A stretch of DNA of 64,000 nt from Desmodus rotundus (lineage: Eukaryota; Chordata; Mammalia; Chiroptera; Phyllostomidae): the NCBI RefSeq assembly GCF_022682495.2, contig NC_071392.1, forward strand, positions 88,986,797 to 89,050,796, given 5' to 3'. Positions 44,790-55,340 of the stretch are shown here, piece by piece (position 1 is the stretch's first letter; each line of letters starts with the position of its first letter). Made by a program: the position numbers and the translations under genes. The notes under the pieces are model-generated. The model searched no databases and was not told the origin of the DNA. It saw only the letters and a list, made by a program, of their open reading frames with translations.

Positions 44790-46309
44790 GCCTTTGGTGA
44801 AATTACTGAGCAGAATGCGAGCAGATTTCAGGCTTTCTCGGGCAAATGACTGGCATCTAAATGACAGCAAACACGTTTCTGAAAATTAACTGAAAACCAT
44901 CAGAGGGCCCTCACCCTTGCGTTTCAAACCCCACTGCGTGCCCTGCCGGGGGGCGTACCCGCATGCAGCTGCTCTGTGAGCAAACAAAACTAGAGCTGCT
45001 CCAGGGAATTTCCTCATGCGGCTTCCAACCCGTGAACTGAGGAGTTTCCCGGACTCTCAGTAGAAAGCCCCAGGGGACTGTGTCTGCCCTCCACCCGTGA
45101 CTCGCCACCTACCTTTGGGGTAGGAAGGTGCGCTCCCCTCTGTCCCCTGCTGTGTCCACAGGGGGTCATGTGGGCAGGGGCCCCGTTCAGCTCCCCTGGG
45201 GGCGACTGGCTGGGCCCAGAAGATGGTGTGGGCACCATGTGGCCTTTCCCAAGGGTCTCTGCAGGAGCCATCAGGACAGGAGCTAAAACAAGGTCTTCGT
45301 TTGTCATTTTTGACCTTCAACAGCCTTGATTACTCAACCTGACCTTCCCCTGAACCTCTGCCATCCTTTCCACCACCCGTATTTCCATGTACCGTTATCT
45401 GGGTGCACCGCTCAGCACAATTCTATTTTCAGCCCTGTGTGTGGAGACTCACTTAGAATATTCATGACAAGTTTATAAATCCCTATTAAAATGTATATGA
45501 GTATAAATTTTAGTTCCCTCCTCCTCAACAGCTTTGCCTCCAGAATGCTTTTTCAAACCTATTTGCAGTCCTACCTCTTCCTCTTTCGTTGGCCCAAACC
45601 CTTATCAATTAGCAGCCACAGGGGCAGTGACGATTAAGACACCTCGTTTGATTAGATGAGCACCCACACTTGCATTTTGGGGGGCCACCAAGCACGTCAG
45701 ACACTGTGGGAAAGGAGCCCCCGGCAGCTATGCGTCCTCCCCACAGTATTCATCTGCTGGGCCTGGTGCAGGCGGCAGCGGCAACGGCTCACACAGCGGC
45801 ATGTGTCTGCCCTAGTTCCAGAGGCTGCCGGTATTTACCAGGCCGAGGTGTGGGCAGGGAGGGAAGCTGCTCGCTCCTGAGGCCTCTCCCTTCGCCTTGC
45901 GGACGGCCACCCTCTCCCTGTGTGCTCACAGGGCTGCCCCTCTGTGCACGTCCGTGTCTCAGTCTCCTCTTCTTAACAGGGTTCCCACTCTGCGGACCTC
46001 ATTTCCACTCAGTCACCTCTCTAAGGGCCCTGGCTCCAGTTAGGGTCCCATGCTGGGGAACTGGAGGTTACGACTTCAACATAGAGACTTGGTGGGGGCG
46101 GGGGCGGGGGTAAGGGGTGGAGGGATCACAGTTCAGTCCTTACACCCACCGTGTAGAGAGAAAATGCACCTTTAAACACCTTCTCCCCAAGCAGCTTCTC
46201 CAAGAGAAGCCACAGTGCCAGGGCTACAGGGCACTCACTAGAAACCACGCAAAAAGCAGGCCCCTGTGGGTACTCACACATCCCAGAGGGTCAAAAGCAC
46301 CAAGAACAC
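44790..46309. other. unrecognised intergenic sequence
   Basis: I see no gene and no repeat I can name. Open frames at 45014-45320 and 45656-46113 overlap each other on different frames or strands without family resemblance. Confidence 0.5.
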
Positions 46310-46540
46310 TCCTGGCTGGTGTGGCTCAGTTGGTTGGAGCATCTTCCTATAAGCCCAAGGTCACGGGTTTGGTCCCAGGTCAGGGCACGTACCTAGGTTC
46401 CAGTCAGGGGCATACAGGAAGCAACCAATCAATGTTTCTCTCTCGCACTGATGTTTCTCCCTCCCTCCCTCTCTCTTAAAACACACAAACGCACACACAA
46501 TGAAAAAAATGTCCTCCAGTGAGGATTAAAAAATAAAAAG
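46310..46540 (+). mobile_element. Ves SINE with target-site duplication
   Basis: It is flanked by CAAGAACAC at 46301-46309 and 46541-46549. CCTGGCTGGTGTGGCTCAGT TGGTTGGAGC and AGGTCACGGGTTTGGTCCC are its tRNA-like head. GCAACCAATCAATGTTTCTC, a CTCC/CTCT tract and GTCCTCCAGTGAGGATTAAA form its body and tail. The perfect duplication suggests a fairly young copy. Confidence 0.95.
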
Positions 46541-47179
46541 CAAGAACACCCCGGCTCCGTGTCTGGGCAGGCGCTCACCTGAAGACAGGAGACCCCTCAG
46601 GAAGGGGCGAGGGCAGGAGGGCGGGAGGGTGAATAAGCCACTCAAGGGTATGAAAACAACTAGGGCGATTTTACCCCCAGGGGTCATTTGTCACCGGCTA
46701 GAAACATGTTAATTGTCATGACTCTGGGAGAGGCTGCTACTGACATCAGGTGTGCAGAGACCAGGGGTGCTGCCCAGCAGAGGCTCACCCAGGCAAGCGT
46801 CCAGTGTGCCACCTGCGGTGGAGAAATCCCAGCCAACGGGGGTGGCCAAACACAGGCGCGGACAGAGTGTGTGAGCTCCAGAAATGTCATCTGTTCTATA
46901 ATTCGGTCATGTGCCTGAGACCCCGGCCCGACCAGAGGGAGAACGTGGATCTCCCTGTTGAGGAAAGACCGAGGGCCAAAGCCCAACGTGCTTAGGACGG
47001 TTGTGATCAGCTGTGGCATGTGACTACTCTGCAAATTCAGCCAACATTTTTATAATTAACAGACTGATCACTGTTTTCTGGCAACTTCTCCTCCATTTTT
47101 TTAAACTCCAAGTTTGATTTACAGGTGAAGGAGCATGACATAGACCTGGGAGGGGACTTTGAACTTCAGATTCATCCTT

Positions 47180-47360
47180 TTCTTAGTAGTGTGTCTTCAG
47201 ACCGTGACTCAAACTGTCCACGCCTCGGTTTCCTCTCCCAGGAGCTGGAGATCATCACACCTGCCTTTATAGAGTTGCTGTGAATCCAAGGAAGCAGTAA
47301 GTGAAAAGGACCTGGAATGTGATAGGCACTGAATTAATGAGAACTACTTCTAGTTCTCTA
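47180..47360 (+). mobile_element. MIR SINE
   Basis: CGCCTCGGTTTCCTCTCCCA, TATAGAGTTGCTGTGAATCC and TGTGATAGGCACTGAATTAA TGAGAACTA follow the MIR core to 3' end. Confidence 0.65.
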
Positions 47361-49359
47361 GTATTATTCCATGAGGAACCAGCCCAATAAAACCGTTGGT
47401 CTCCAGAGTTCTGCCAACCAGCTGGTTATTAGGGCAACGGCGAGGCAGGGGAGGGCCGCCCCAGTGAGGGTGCATGAACCTCACCTTACCAAGGAGACTG
47501 GCACCCCCAAAATCTAATATCGCATCCCTCAGATTTCTGGTAGAAAAGACAAAGAATCACACACGACAGGACACAGCACCTCACAGTCCCCGCAGGGGCT
47601 CTTGCAGAGCAGGCTGAGCCTACGTCGCCTTCCCAGGAGGTCCCAGGGCAGCTGGCTCAGAAGAGACTAGATTTTGGCTTCTTGAAAGCAGAATTAAACA
47701 TGACAGTTACACTTTGGCTCATCCGGGTAGGACAGCAAATTCAGAGTTTTTCTGGCCACAGAGGTTGAGAGACTTCACGCACAAAGGCTCCGTGGTCAGC
47801 TCTCCTTACAAAACAAAATGATTCTATGTGCCCCTAGTTTTGTCCCTGTGAAGCCTGAATGGTCAGGCTGAGAGAGGCAGAGCTGTGTGTCCAGCCTCGT
47901 TCCCCACGGAGTTTGCCTGTCCCACACACTCAGCCTGGTTTCCCCATCCCCCTCACCCCGCTCTTGGGGGCTCCTCCAACCTGCAGCAAACTCAATGCCC
48001 TCGAGAGAGTGGACGGTCCTTCCTTTCTCTCTGCAGCTTCGTAACACTTCCCGAGCCAACCGCAATCCAGTGGCACACGGCTTTGCAGGCAGACGACATT
48101 TCTGGAGCTCACACACTCTGAAGGGATTCCAGATGACAGATGCAGCCCCCAGGAAGTGTCAGTGTTCATATTTAATATTATTTGAATAACTGCCGTTTGT
48201 CTCACTTAGCATGACAGGCAGCACTGGGCGGCAGGCGGGCGGCGTGTCTCCCGGGTGCTCGGCGGGAACATGGCTCATAGAAAATGCTCAGCCAGCAAGG
48301 CGTTCAATAATTCAGACGTGGGAGTTGGATTTGCTCTGCAACATTACATTGAAGTCATTCAACATGACTCAGGGAGACCCCAAAACACGGGGCACACAGA
48401 ATCCCCTTCACCCAAAGGTGCCTTACCAGTCTTTGGACGGTCAGGGGTCATCCCTTGGGGAAGGGACACCCTTCTCTTGGGCAGGGATTGTGAGGACCTG
48501 TTGGTTGACTTGAGATTTCAGTCACTCTGAGAATAACCGATTACAGTGATACTCATTGATTAATTCATCCCTCTGACTTAGCCTTCACTGAGATGATGGT
48601 AAAGTGGTAGATGAGGGACTTGAAACCATAGCAACGTGGTTCTGTTTAGGCTCTTTTCTGGCCATGTGATTAATTTGGAGTCCGGTTACACTTCTCGCGG
48701 TGTGTTCTCACCCATCTTACGTCTCCAGGATGCGCGTTTCTGTCCGGGTAGCGAGACGTCTCCATGTGAATGGACTGAGGGTACATACACGACAGAAGGG
48801 TGGGTTTCTGAGTGGGGGGGGGGGAGTAAAAGGACAGTGCCGCCCTCAGGAAACCAAAAGTCTGTCTTCACCAAGCCCCGCATGTGCACAGAAACCTTCC
48901 TGGGGTTGGAGGTGAGTCTCTCCTCTGCGGCGTGAGGAGGGCCGTGGGGCAGAGGGTACACAGGGGCAGTTCTTTGCAGTGAACTGTGATGAAATCTTCC
49001 AGGTCCCACAGAGAGTCAGGGTTTAGTGGCCCTGGAACCAGAGAGGGTGTGACTCCCGTGCGTATACTTGTACATTTTACGACAGATGGCTGGAGGAGAG
49101 GAAACGTGTAAAGGAGGAATGGAAGTGGCCTGTGTTGTAAGTGAGGTGCGTCTGTGTTTCTTAACCCTTTGTGGGCTGGCAAAGCTCGCAGAAAACCGGC
49201 CATGCTCGGGAAGCTGTCTCCTGGCAGGGTGGGTGGGCAGGCGGGTGGGTGCCCTGACACGCACCAGGGAGACACACATGTGCATTTGGGTATGCACATT
49301 CCCAAGACCAAGGAAGGCTGAAGAAATTCAGGCCGTGAATGATTAAAATGTAAGGCTTG

Positions 49360-49470
49360 AATTCAGGGAACCAGAGAAGGTTAAAGCTAAAGGGAGTTCA
49401 TTTTCTAGATGAGAAAACAGAGAGGTTAGTCTCATTGCCCAAGGTCACACAGCTACCAGCCCAATGGAAA
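49360..49470 (-). mobile_element. MIR SINE, antisense
   Basis: CTAGATGAGAAAACAGAGAG, then CATTGCCCAAGGTCACACAG CTACCAGCCC, is the reverse complement of the MIR core. Confidence 0.75.
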
Positions 49471-50385
49471 CTCCAGTGTTTGTCCCCAGACAGGAATGTA
49501 AATCAGTCAGTCTCTTAGGAAAGCAGCTCAAAAGTGGACCACATGTTTTCCTGGTGACCGGAGTGCTGGAGAGGACGAGCTTCTTCTGCCCCACCCCCCT
49601 CCGCCCCACTTCAGAGGGTCCTCCCCACCTCCCCCAGGCACACCTGCCCGTGGGGTCCCCTGACTAGTCCAGGTGTCCAGGGAGATTGGGGAGCATGCCC
49701 AAGTCCCCCAACTCCCAGATGACACTCCAGGTACTGGGCACTCTGGAATTCCTGCTTACACAGCCCTACGCCAGCGTCCAGGACCTGAGCGGGCCACCCA
49801 CAGGGTAGCCAGGGTGTGGCTGTCGGCTGGGACAGCGCTAGAACATGACGCAGTCTGGGCTATGGGCACACAAGCCCCTCACCCCTGGGAGCCCAGACTC
49901 CTCACGGCGGGATGGGCCAGCACAGATCTCCGAGGACTCTAAATTATGTCCGAACACGAACCTATCATTTCAGGACATTGGGAAGGTATGTTTGTCAAAG
50001 TCGAAGGCTTGCACCTATTTTCAGGATCTGCTTACCTGATTTGTGACTTTCGAATGTTTAGATACATTTGTACTTTTGCCCTGGGCCCAACAAGTCAGAA
50101 AAAGCCTGATGCTTCCATTCAAAAAACATAATCAGAATTGTAAACAAAGCTTTATGCATGAAAAATGATATTTAAAGTGTATTTTATAAGAGCAAAAAAA
50201 AGAGGCGTCATCTTCAAAGTCTAGTATTATATCAAATATGAACTAAATTATATTTTGCTCCAGATGGAGGATCACTCCAAGATTTTAGGCTCGAATGACT
50301 GGATAGGGAATAAGATGACGCAAGTTGTGGAGTTGGAGCTCCTTAGACACGCGAAGTTCTAGATGCCTATAAGATATGCAGTAGA

Positions 50386-50599
50386 GCCCTTGCTGGTGTG
50401 GCTCAGGGGATTGAGTGCCAGCCTACAAACCAAAGGGTCACCAGTTCGATCCCCACTCAGGGCACATGCCTGGGTTGCGGGCCAGGTCCCCAGTTGGGGG
50501 CATGCAAGAGGCAAACTATCAATGCTTCTTTCCCTCTCTCTCTCCCTCCTTTTCCCTCTTTCTAAAAAAGTAAATAAATAAAGTCTTTTAAAAAAATGA
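50386..50599 (+). mobile_element. Ves SINE, first of a tandem pair
   Basis: GCCCTTGCTGGTGTGGCTCA, CCAAAGGGTCACCAGTTCGA TCCCCACTCAGGGCACATGC and CAGTTGGGGGCATGCAAGAG GCAAAC are very close to the typical Ves sequence. It ends in AAATAAATAAAGTCTTTTAA. It lies 10 bp from the next SINE. Confidence 0.95.
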
Positions 50600-50609
50600 T
50601 ATCAAATAT

Positions 50610-50776
50610 AGCCTGGCCGGGTGGCTTGGTTTGTTGGGGCATCGCCCCTTACACCAAAAGTTTGTGGGTTTGATCCCTAGTTAGGACACATACTTAGGTT
50701 GCAGGTTCAGTCCTTGGTTGGTGTGTGTACATGAGGTAACCAATCAATATTTCTCTCTCTCTCCCTCCCTTTCTCT

Positions 50777-50825
<49 letters not shown>

Positions 50826-50912
50826 TCCCTCTCCCTCCCTCTCCCCCCCCCTCTCCCTCTCCCCCTCCCTCCCTCCCCAATAAACATCTTTGGTGAGGAT
50901 TTTAAAAAAAGG
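50610..50912 (+). mobile_element. Ves SINE with expanded (CT)n, second of a tandem pair
   Basis: It is flanked by TATCAAATAT at 50600-50609 and 50913-50922. The head CCTGGCCGGGTGGCTTGGTT TGTTGGGGC and GTTTGTGGGTTTGATCCC B-box region are diverged. The CT part normal for Ves is expanded to about 125 bp. The target sequence lies in the tail of the neighbouring SINE, so this copy landed second. Confidence 0.93.
50752..50877 (+). repeat. (CT)n / CCCT-rich microsatellite
   Basis: A pure pyrimidine tract lies within a Ves SINE, with a pure CT stretch at about 50785-50822 and CCCTCC-type units after it. It has grown out of the short CT tract of the SINE. Confidence 0.95.
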
Positions 50913-51224
50913 TATCAAATATGTAGGTGGTTAAGTGGTTGCTAGATAAACTAGAAACACAGGGCTGGAGAAATAAATTTGGGGTTCATATATATAGAAT
51001 TACCACATATGTAATCATATTGATATGATTAGCTCCATATACAAAACCATATATAATCATCTAGATACTAAGCCTGAAAACGATGCTGCACCCAGAAATC
51101 TGATGACGTATAGGCATTAGGGGCTGAAGGCTTCCTGACTGTTACTCCGAGGCCTTTCAAGGTCGTGGAGAGATCATTGGTCTCTGCGCCGGCCCCCAGC
51201 CCGAAGCTCCTGAATCCCTTGCCA

Positions 51225-51795
51225 TGTCCGGGGTGATGGGAGTGGGCCCCTGGACAGCTTTAGGAAGGGGCTGGTCACCCGAAGGACCAGCCATGATTAG
51301 AAGTTTGGAACTTCCAGGCCCGTCCTCCAGGAAGAGGACAGGGGCTGGAGACTGACTAAGCGCTGGAGACTGACTAAGGGCTGGTCGTGCCTGCAGGATG
51401 AAGTCTCTGCAAAAATCCCAAACGCACGGGGCTGTGAGAGCTTTTGGCCTGGTGGTGCACCCCAACGCGACCAGGACAGAACCCCCAACTTTGCCATACT
51501 TACCTGTTTCTCTAGCTCATCATCTGCATCCTTTTTCCTAGCCTTTGTTACGTAATAAACCAGTCAGCGTAAGTAAGGGCTCCCCTGAGTTCTGAGCTGC
51601 TCTAGCCGATGTCCGAATCCAAGCAGGGGTCGCGGAAGCCCCGATTTGTAGCCAGTGGGACAGGAGTTCTGGACACTTCCTGCTGGCGTGCGAAGTGGGG
51701 GCGGTCTTATGGGACGAGCCCTTCACCGGCAGGGACTGCGCCAGCTCTGGTGAGACTCACCCACCTGTCGTGGAACCTGTCGTGAGCATGAGTGA
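51225..51795 (+). mobile_element. ancient endogenous-retrovirus-type solo LTR, related to the one at 44165
   Basis: CCAAACGCACGGGGCTGTGA GAGCTTTTGGCC, ACGTAATAAACCAGTCAGC, CCCTGAGTTCTGAGCTGCTC TAGCCGATG, CCGATTTGTAGCCAGTGGGA and GGGGGCGGTCTTATGGGACG follow the LTR order seen at 44165. AATAAA at about 51553 would be its poly(A) signal. There are no retroviral genes beside it. Confidence 0.6.
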
Positions 51796-53214
51796 AGGAG
51801 ACGTGGTCTGTAAGCTGCAAAGGGAGGACCATGTTCTCATCTCAGTGTTAGCGGGAGTGAGCACTCTTCCCTGGAAGGAAAATGTAATTTATTCTGTAGC
51901 ACTAAATCAACACTTGAACCTATTATTTACAGATGTCCCCTTCATCTCTGTCACTGAGTTGCTAAGCCCTAACAACCCTGATAAATGAGAAAATTTCCTT
52001 TGGTGAAAAATTTACATGTCCCCTATAAAACCATCCAAAAATATTTTCTCAATCCAAGTGAAATGAGGAGCTAGAAATAAGTACATCAACCTGATTGATT
52101 AGAAGAAACAACCTAAAATAAATCTATACTTTTTAATCTCCTTAAAGAATGAAAACAGAATGGGAGGAAAAAACAGACATGTTTCAGTTTGTAAAATGCT
52201 TATGGTTTCCGGGAATGTTTTTTCTCCAAGTTCCCCTCGTCTTTTATGTGGGGTTCCAAAGGCCTTGGTGCTTCGCCCCGATTATGCAGAAGTGGGCTGT
52301 CACATGCAGATTTGCAGAAGGCTTCCAAACATTTGCAGCCCCCCAGTGGAGGCGCCGGCCCTGCTGGCTGCTCTCCTGGCAAAAAGCTCACCTTTGTGGG
52401 TGATGCCCACAGGGCGGCACCCATTTCCACGCATCTGAAATGATTGCTTCTGAGGCTGGATGAGTTCGTGGGCGCCACAACAGGACGAGCACCCCTGGGT
52501 CTGAGCAGTTCTGACAGGCTGGAGAGGCAGGCAGTGGCTGAGAGGACGGAGCGCAGGGAGCAGGGCCTCTACTCCTGGGCACTTGCTTCCTTTGGGACAT
52601 GCCAGACCCTGTTCCATTCAAGCATCTCAGGTCTGCCCCCCACCCCACTTTTACTCCAGCCCCCCATGCCTCAGGCCTGTCAATCTGTGTCAGCATTACA
52701 TCCACATGAGCTTTGGGAAAGAGCCGTGATGCTGAACCCTTTCTGCCCCTGAATCTCCAAGTGCCCACTGCCCCCGCCTCCCCGGGGTGGCTGCAATGAC
52801 AGGGGACTCAGCCCAGAGGCTGCACCCATCTCCCAGGTGTCTCACTGAGCTTCAGAGAGTCTGCAGGCTCCAAATTACCACTCCTCTCATTGCAGCCCGA
52901 GCCCTTTCATTTTTCCAGTTGGGCTTCAGTGTAGGTAAAGGAAGAACAAGAGGGCAGTCATGGCCTTCGTTCTACATCATGAGGGAATTCCTGAGCACAT
53001 CTTCTCTCCCCCTGAATCCGCGGGGTCCTGGTAGGACACAGCGGCACACTCGGGGGAACTGAAGAAAAGTTCATGTGGGAAATTCTCACAGAGGTATGGT
53101 CAGTGCTAAGAAGCCAACCAAGGGTGGCGGAGCTCCCACACACCAGCTACAGTGCAAAGCAAGGCTGTCCCTAAGCCTGAAAGGGTGACAGGAGGGGAGG
53201 AGGCATGGGTGCAA
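51796..53214. other. unrecognised intergenic sequence
   Basis: I find no gene or named repeat. GC-rich overlapping frames at 52149-52768 occur on both strands and look like chance. Confidence 0.5.
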
Positions 53215-53818
53215 CTTTCTTCGGTTATCCTGAATCCAGGTTCATCCGACACCCGCTGCCTCCGCCATGCCACCGAAGTTCAACCCCAACGAGATCAAAG
53301 CCATATACCTGAGGCGCACCCGTGGGGAAGTCAGGGCCACACCTGCCCAGCCTTTCCTGGGCCTGTGTCCAAAAACTATTGGCGATGACATCACCAAAGC
53401 AACCAGGGACTGGAAGGTCTGACAAGGATCTCATCAGTGAAAGTGGCCATCAGAACAGACAGGCCTGGATGGAGAGAGCAGCACCTGCCTCTGCCCCGAT
53501 CATCAAAGGCCTCAACCGCCACGAGAGAGAGAGAAGCAAAAAGTATTAAGCATGGTGGGACTGTCACTTTTGATAAGACTGTCAACGTTATCCAGAAGAT
53601 ACAGCACTGATCTTTAGCTAGAGAACTCTCTGGAACCATTGAAGAGCTCCTGGGGACTGCCCAGGCTGTGAGCCTCAGTGCTGATGGCCACCCCCCTCAT
53701 GACATCGTAGGTGACGTCCTCAGCAGTGCGGTAGAATACCCAGCTGGTTAGGAACCACAAAGGAAAATATTTCTGTTAAAGATCATTTGACAACCAAAAG
53801 AAAAAAAAAGAAAAAGAA
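53215..53818 (+). pseudogene. RPL12: processed pseudogene of ribosomal protein L12 (RPL12)
   Basis: This intronless copy of an RPL12 mRNA begins near a CTTTCTTC stretch like a ribosomal-protein cap site. Its ATG is at 53267-53269, in the context [37 protein letters not shown] and [12 protein letters not shown] are clearly RPL12. There is a 12-base deletion in the GPLGLSP part. One missing base after the DWK codons gives a TGA at 53420-53422. The rest of RPL12 continues in another frame, including NRQA, ALIIK-like and the ending before TAG at 53749. After the RPL12 3' end (AAGATCATTTGACAACC) an A-rich tail runs to 53818. A weak duplication (ATGGGTG before, ATGGGCG after) may be the target site. 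It is dead: several indels and about 15 percent substitutions. Confidence 0.93.
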
Positions 53819-53919
53819 TGGGCGAGAGGAGAAAGTGGAATTGTAGGAACTTAATCAGTGGTCCCCATGAGTGGGGAGCTGTGGCCGCAGGAGACACGAA
53901 CCGTGGCCGACACCACAGT

Positions 53920-54440
53920 CGGGGGGGGGGTCGTCCAGTGGCTTCTCGTGATTTGCAGGAGTTACGCTCTATGACGTCACCACAAACGCTGAATCCATGA
54001 ATGTCGAACCACTGCTCTCAGGGGGGATAAAGGGCTAGGCTCCTAAGAGCCCCTGGTCACATTTCTGTCAGAGTATTAATATACAACCTTGCTTTCTGTG
54101 TGTTTCCATTTCGAGACATTTATTACACTATATTGCTGATTCCTTAACATTGAACTCAAAGCCAACAGCGCTAAAATTCACGGACACCGGTCGTCGATCA
54201 CCTGTTCGAGGGTTGGTGCGCTTACAGAAGACACCAAAGTTGCTACAGGAGTAGAGCGTTAGTGTTCTCACCCCACCACCAACAAAGGGACGGTCACGGG
54301 ACGGGGAGGATGTGCTGACGGACCTTCCAGCGGGAATCATTCTGTAATGCACGTCTGCACGCACGGAACTGACACAGCGTTGGGGTAACAATTAGATCTC
54401 AGCGCCGCTGGGAAAACGGTGTCCCCAGACATTGCCGTAC
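53920..54440. mobile_element. possible Tigger/pogo-like DNA element fragment
   Basis: CCAGTGGCTTCTCGTGATTT GCAGGAGTTACGCTCTATGA, then CAAACGCTGAATCCATGAAT, GGGGATAAAGGGCTAGGCTC and CCTTAACATTGAACTCAAAG CCAACAGC resemble an old Tigger-type element I half remember. The minus-strand open frame at 54128-54391 lies inside it and has no recognisable domain. Confidence 0.4.
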
Positions 54441-55149
54441 GTCTCCATGGGGGTAATACCACCCCTGGTTGAAACCCATGGTCCCATCATCCCCCTGGGG
54501 AGCTCAGGTCCCACTGAAAGGCACTGGGTTCCCTAAAAATTCTGACCCCACTAACCTGTGTTTGAACACAGGTAATTCTTATGCGCATGAATGTCGGAGA
54601 ACCCAGGCCCAGACCGCAAAGAGCCTGCCACAGTACCGGCCCACGGAAGTCCCCAAAACACCACCATGAGAAGGTCTTCAGGCACTAACATCCACATAGG
54701 ACACCCCATTTCTTCCAAAACAACTCGTTCAATTTTTTTTTACAGAATAGATTTTACCTTCCTTGTTTCCTTGCCTGCTTGGGGGTAGGAGTCGTATTTA
54801 AATGTATAAAGCACAGATCATTTTTTTAAGTGAGAAGTTTTTCACTCCCAAGAACTGGGTGCATGGACCAGCCTTCTTATCAGTGCCTGTTCCATATTCC
54901 AGTCTTCAAGCCAGTAACCTCTACCAGGCAGCCCGAACCCCTCTCTGCTGGCCCCTTCCCCAATTTCCTGCAGTACCATTCCTCCATTTCAACAATCAAC
55001 CCCTTCATCACGCTTTTCATTTCCAAGAAAAGTGCTGAAACCTCCCATGCCTGGGCTTTCTGTTTTGTCAGTTTCTACCTTCTTACCTGTTTTCCCTCAA
55101 TGGCTAAGCTGTGAGTAGGCTAAGATGTGAGTAGGCTAAGCGTCTGGCT

Positions 55150-55340
55150 CCTGGCCCCAGCCAGTCTGGGTCCCGATCTGGGCCTGCCCCTTCCTCCCGT
55201 GGGAGCATAAGCAAGTCACTTAGCGTATCTCTGCCTCAGCTTCCTCATCTGTAAAAGTGGGACAATGTACTTACCCCACAGGACGGTTGGGACGATTAAT
55301 GTGTTCACACATGGAAAGAGCTTCACTATTAAACACGAAG
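55150..55340 (+). mobile_element. MIR SINE
   Basis: CAAGTCACTTAGCGTATCTC TGCCTCAGCTTCCTCATCTG TAAAAGTGGGACAATG and ACGGTTGGGACGATTAATGT are clear MIR core and 3' half. Confidence 0.85.

Larger units (their letters stand above)
46550..50385. other. intergenic, MIR pieces only
   Basis: MIR pieces lie near 47180-47360 and 49360-49470. In the remainder I recognise no gene or repeat. Paired open frames at 48868-49346 on opposite strands look like chance. Confidence 0.5.

Noticed and set aside
50694..50945. Frames made of Arg/Glu or Ser/Leu repeats
   Set aside because: They are translation of the CT microsatellite inside a SINE.
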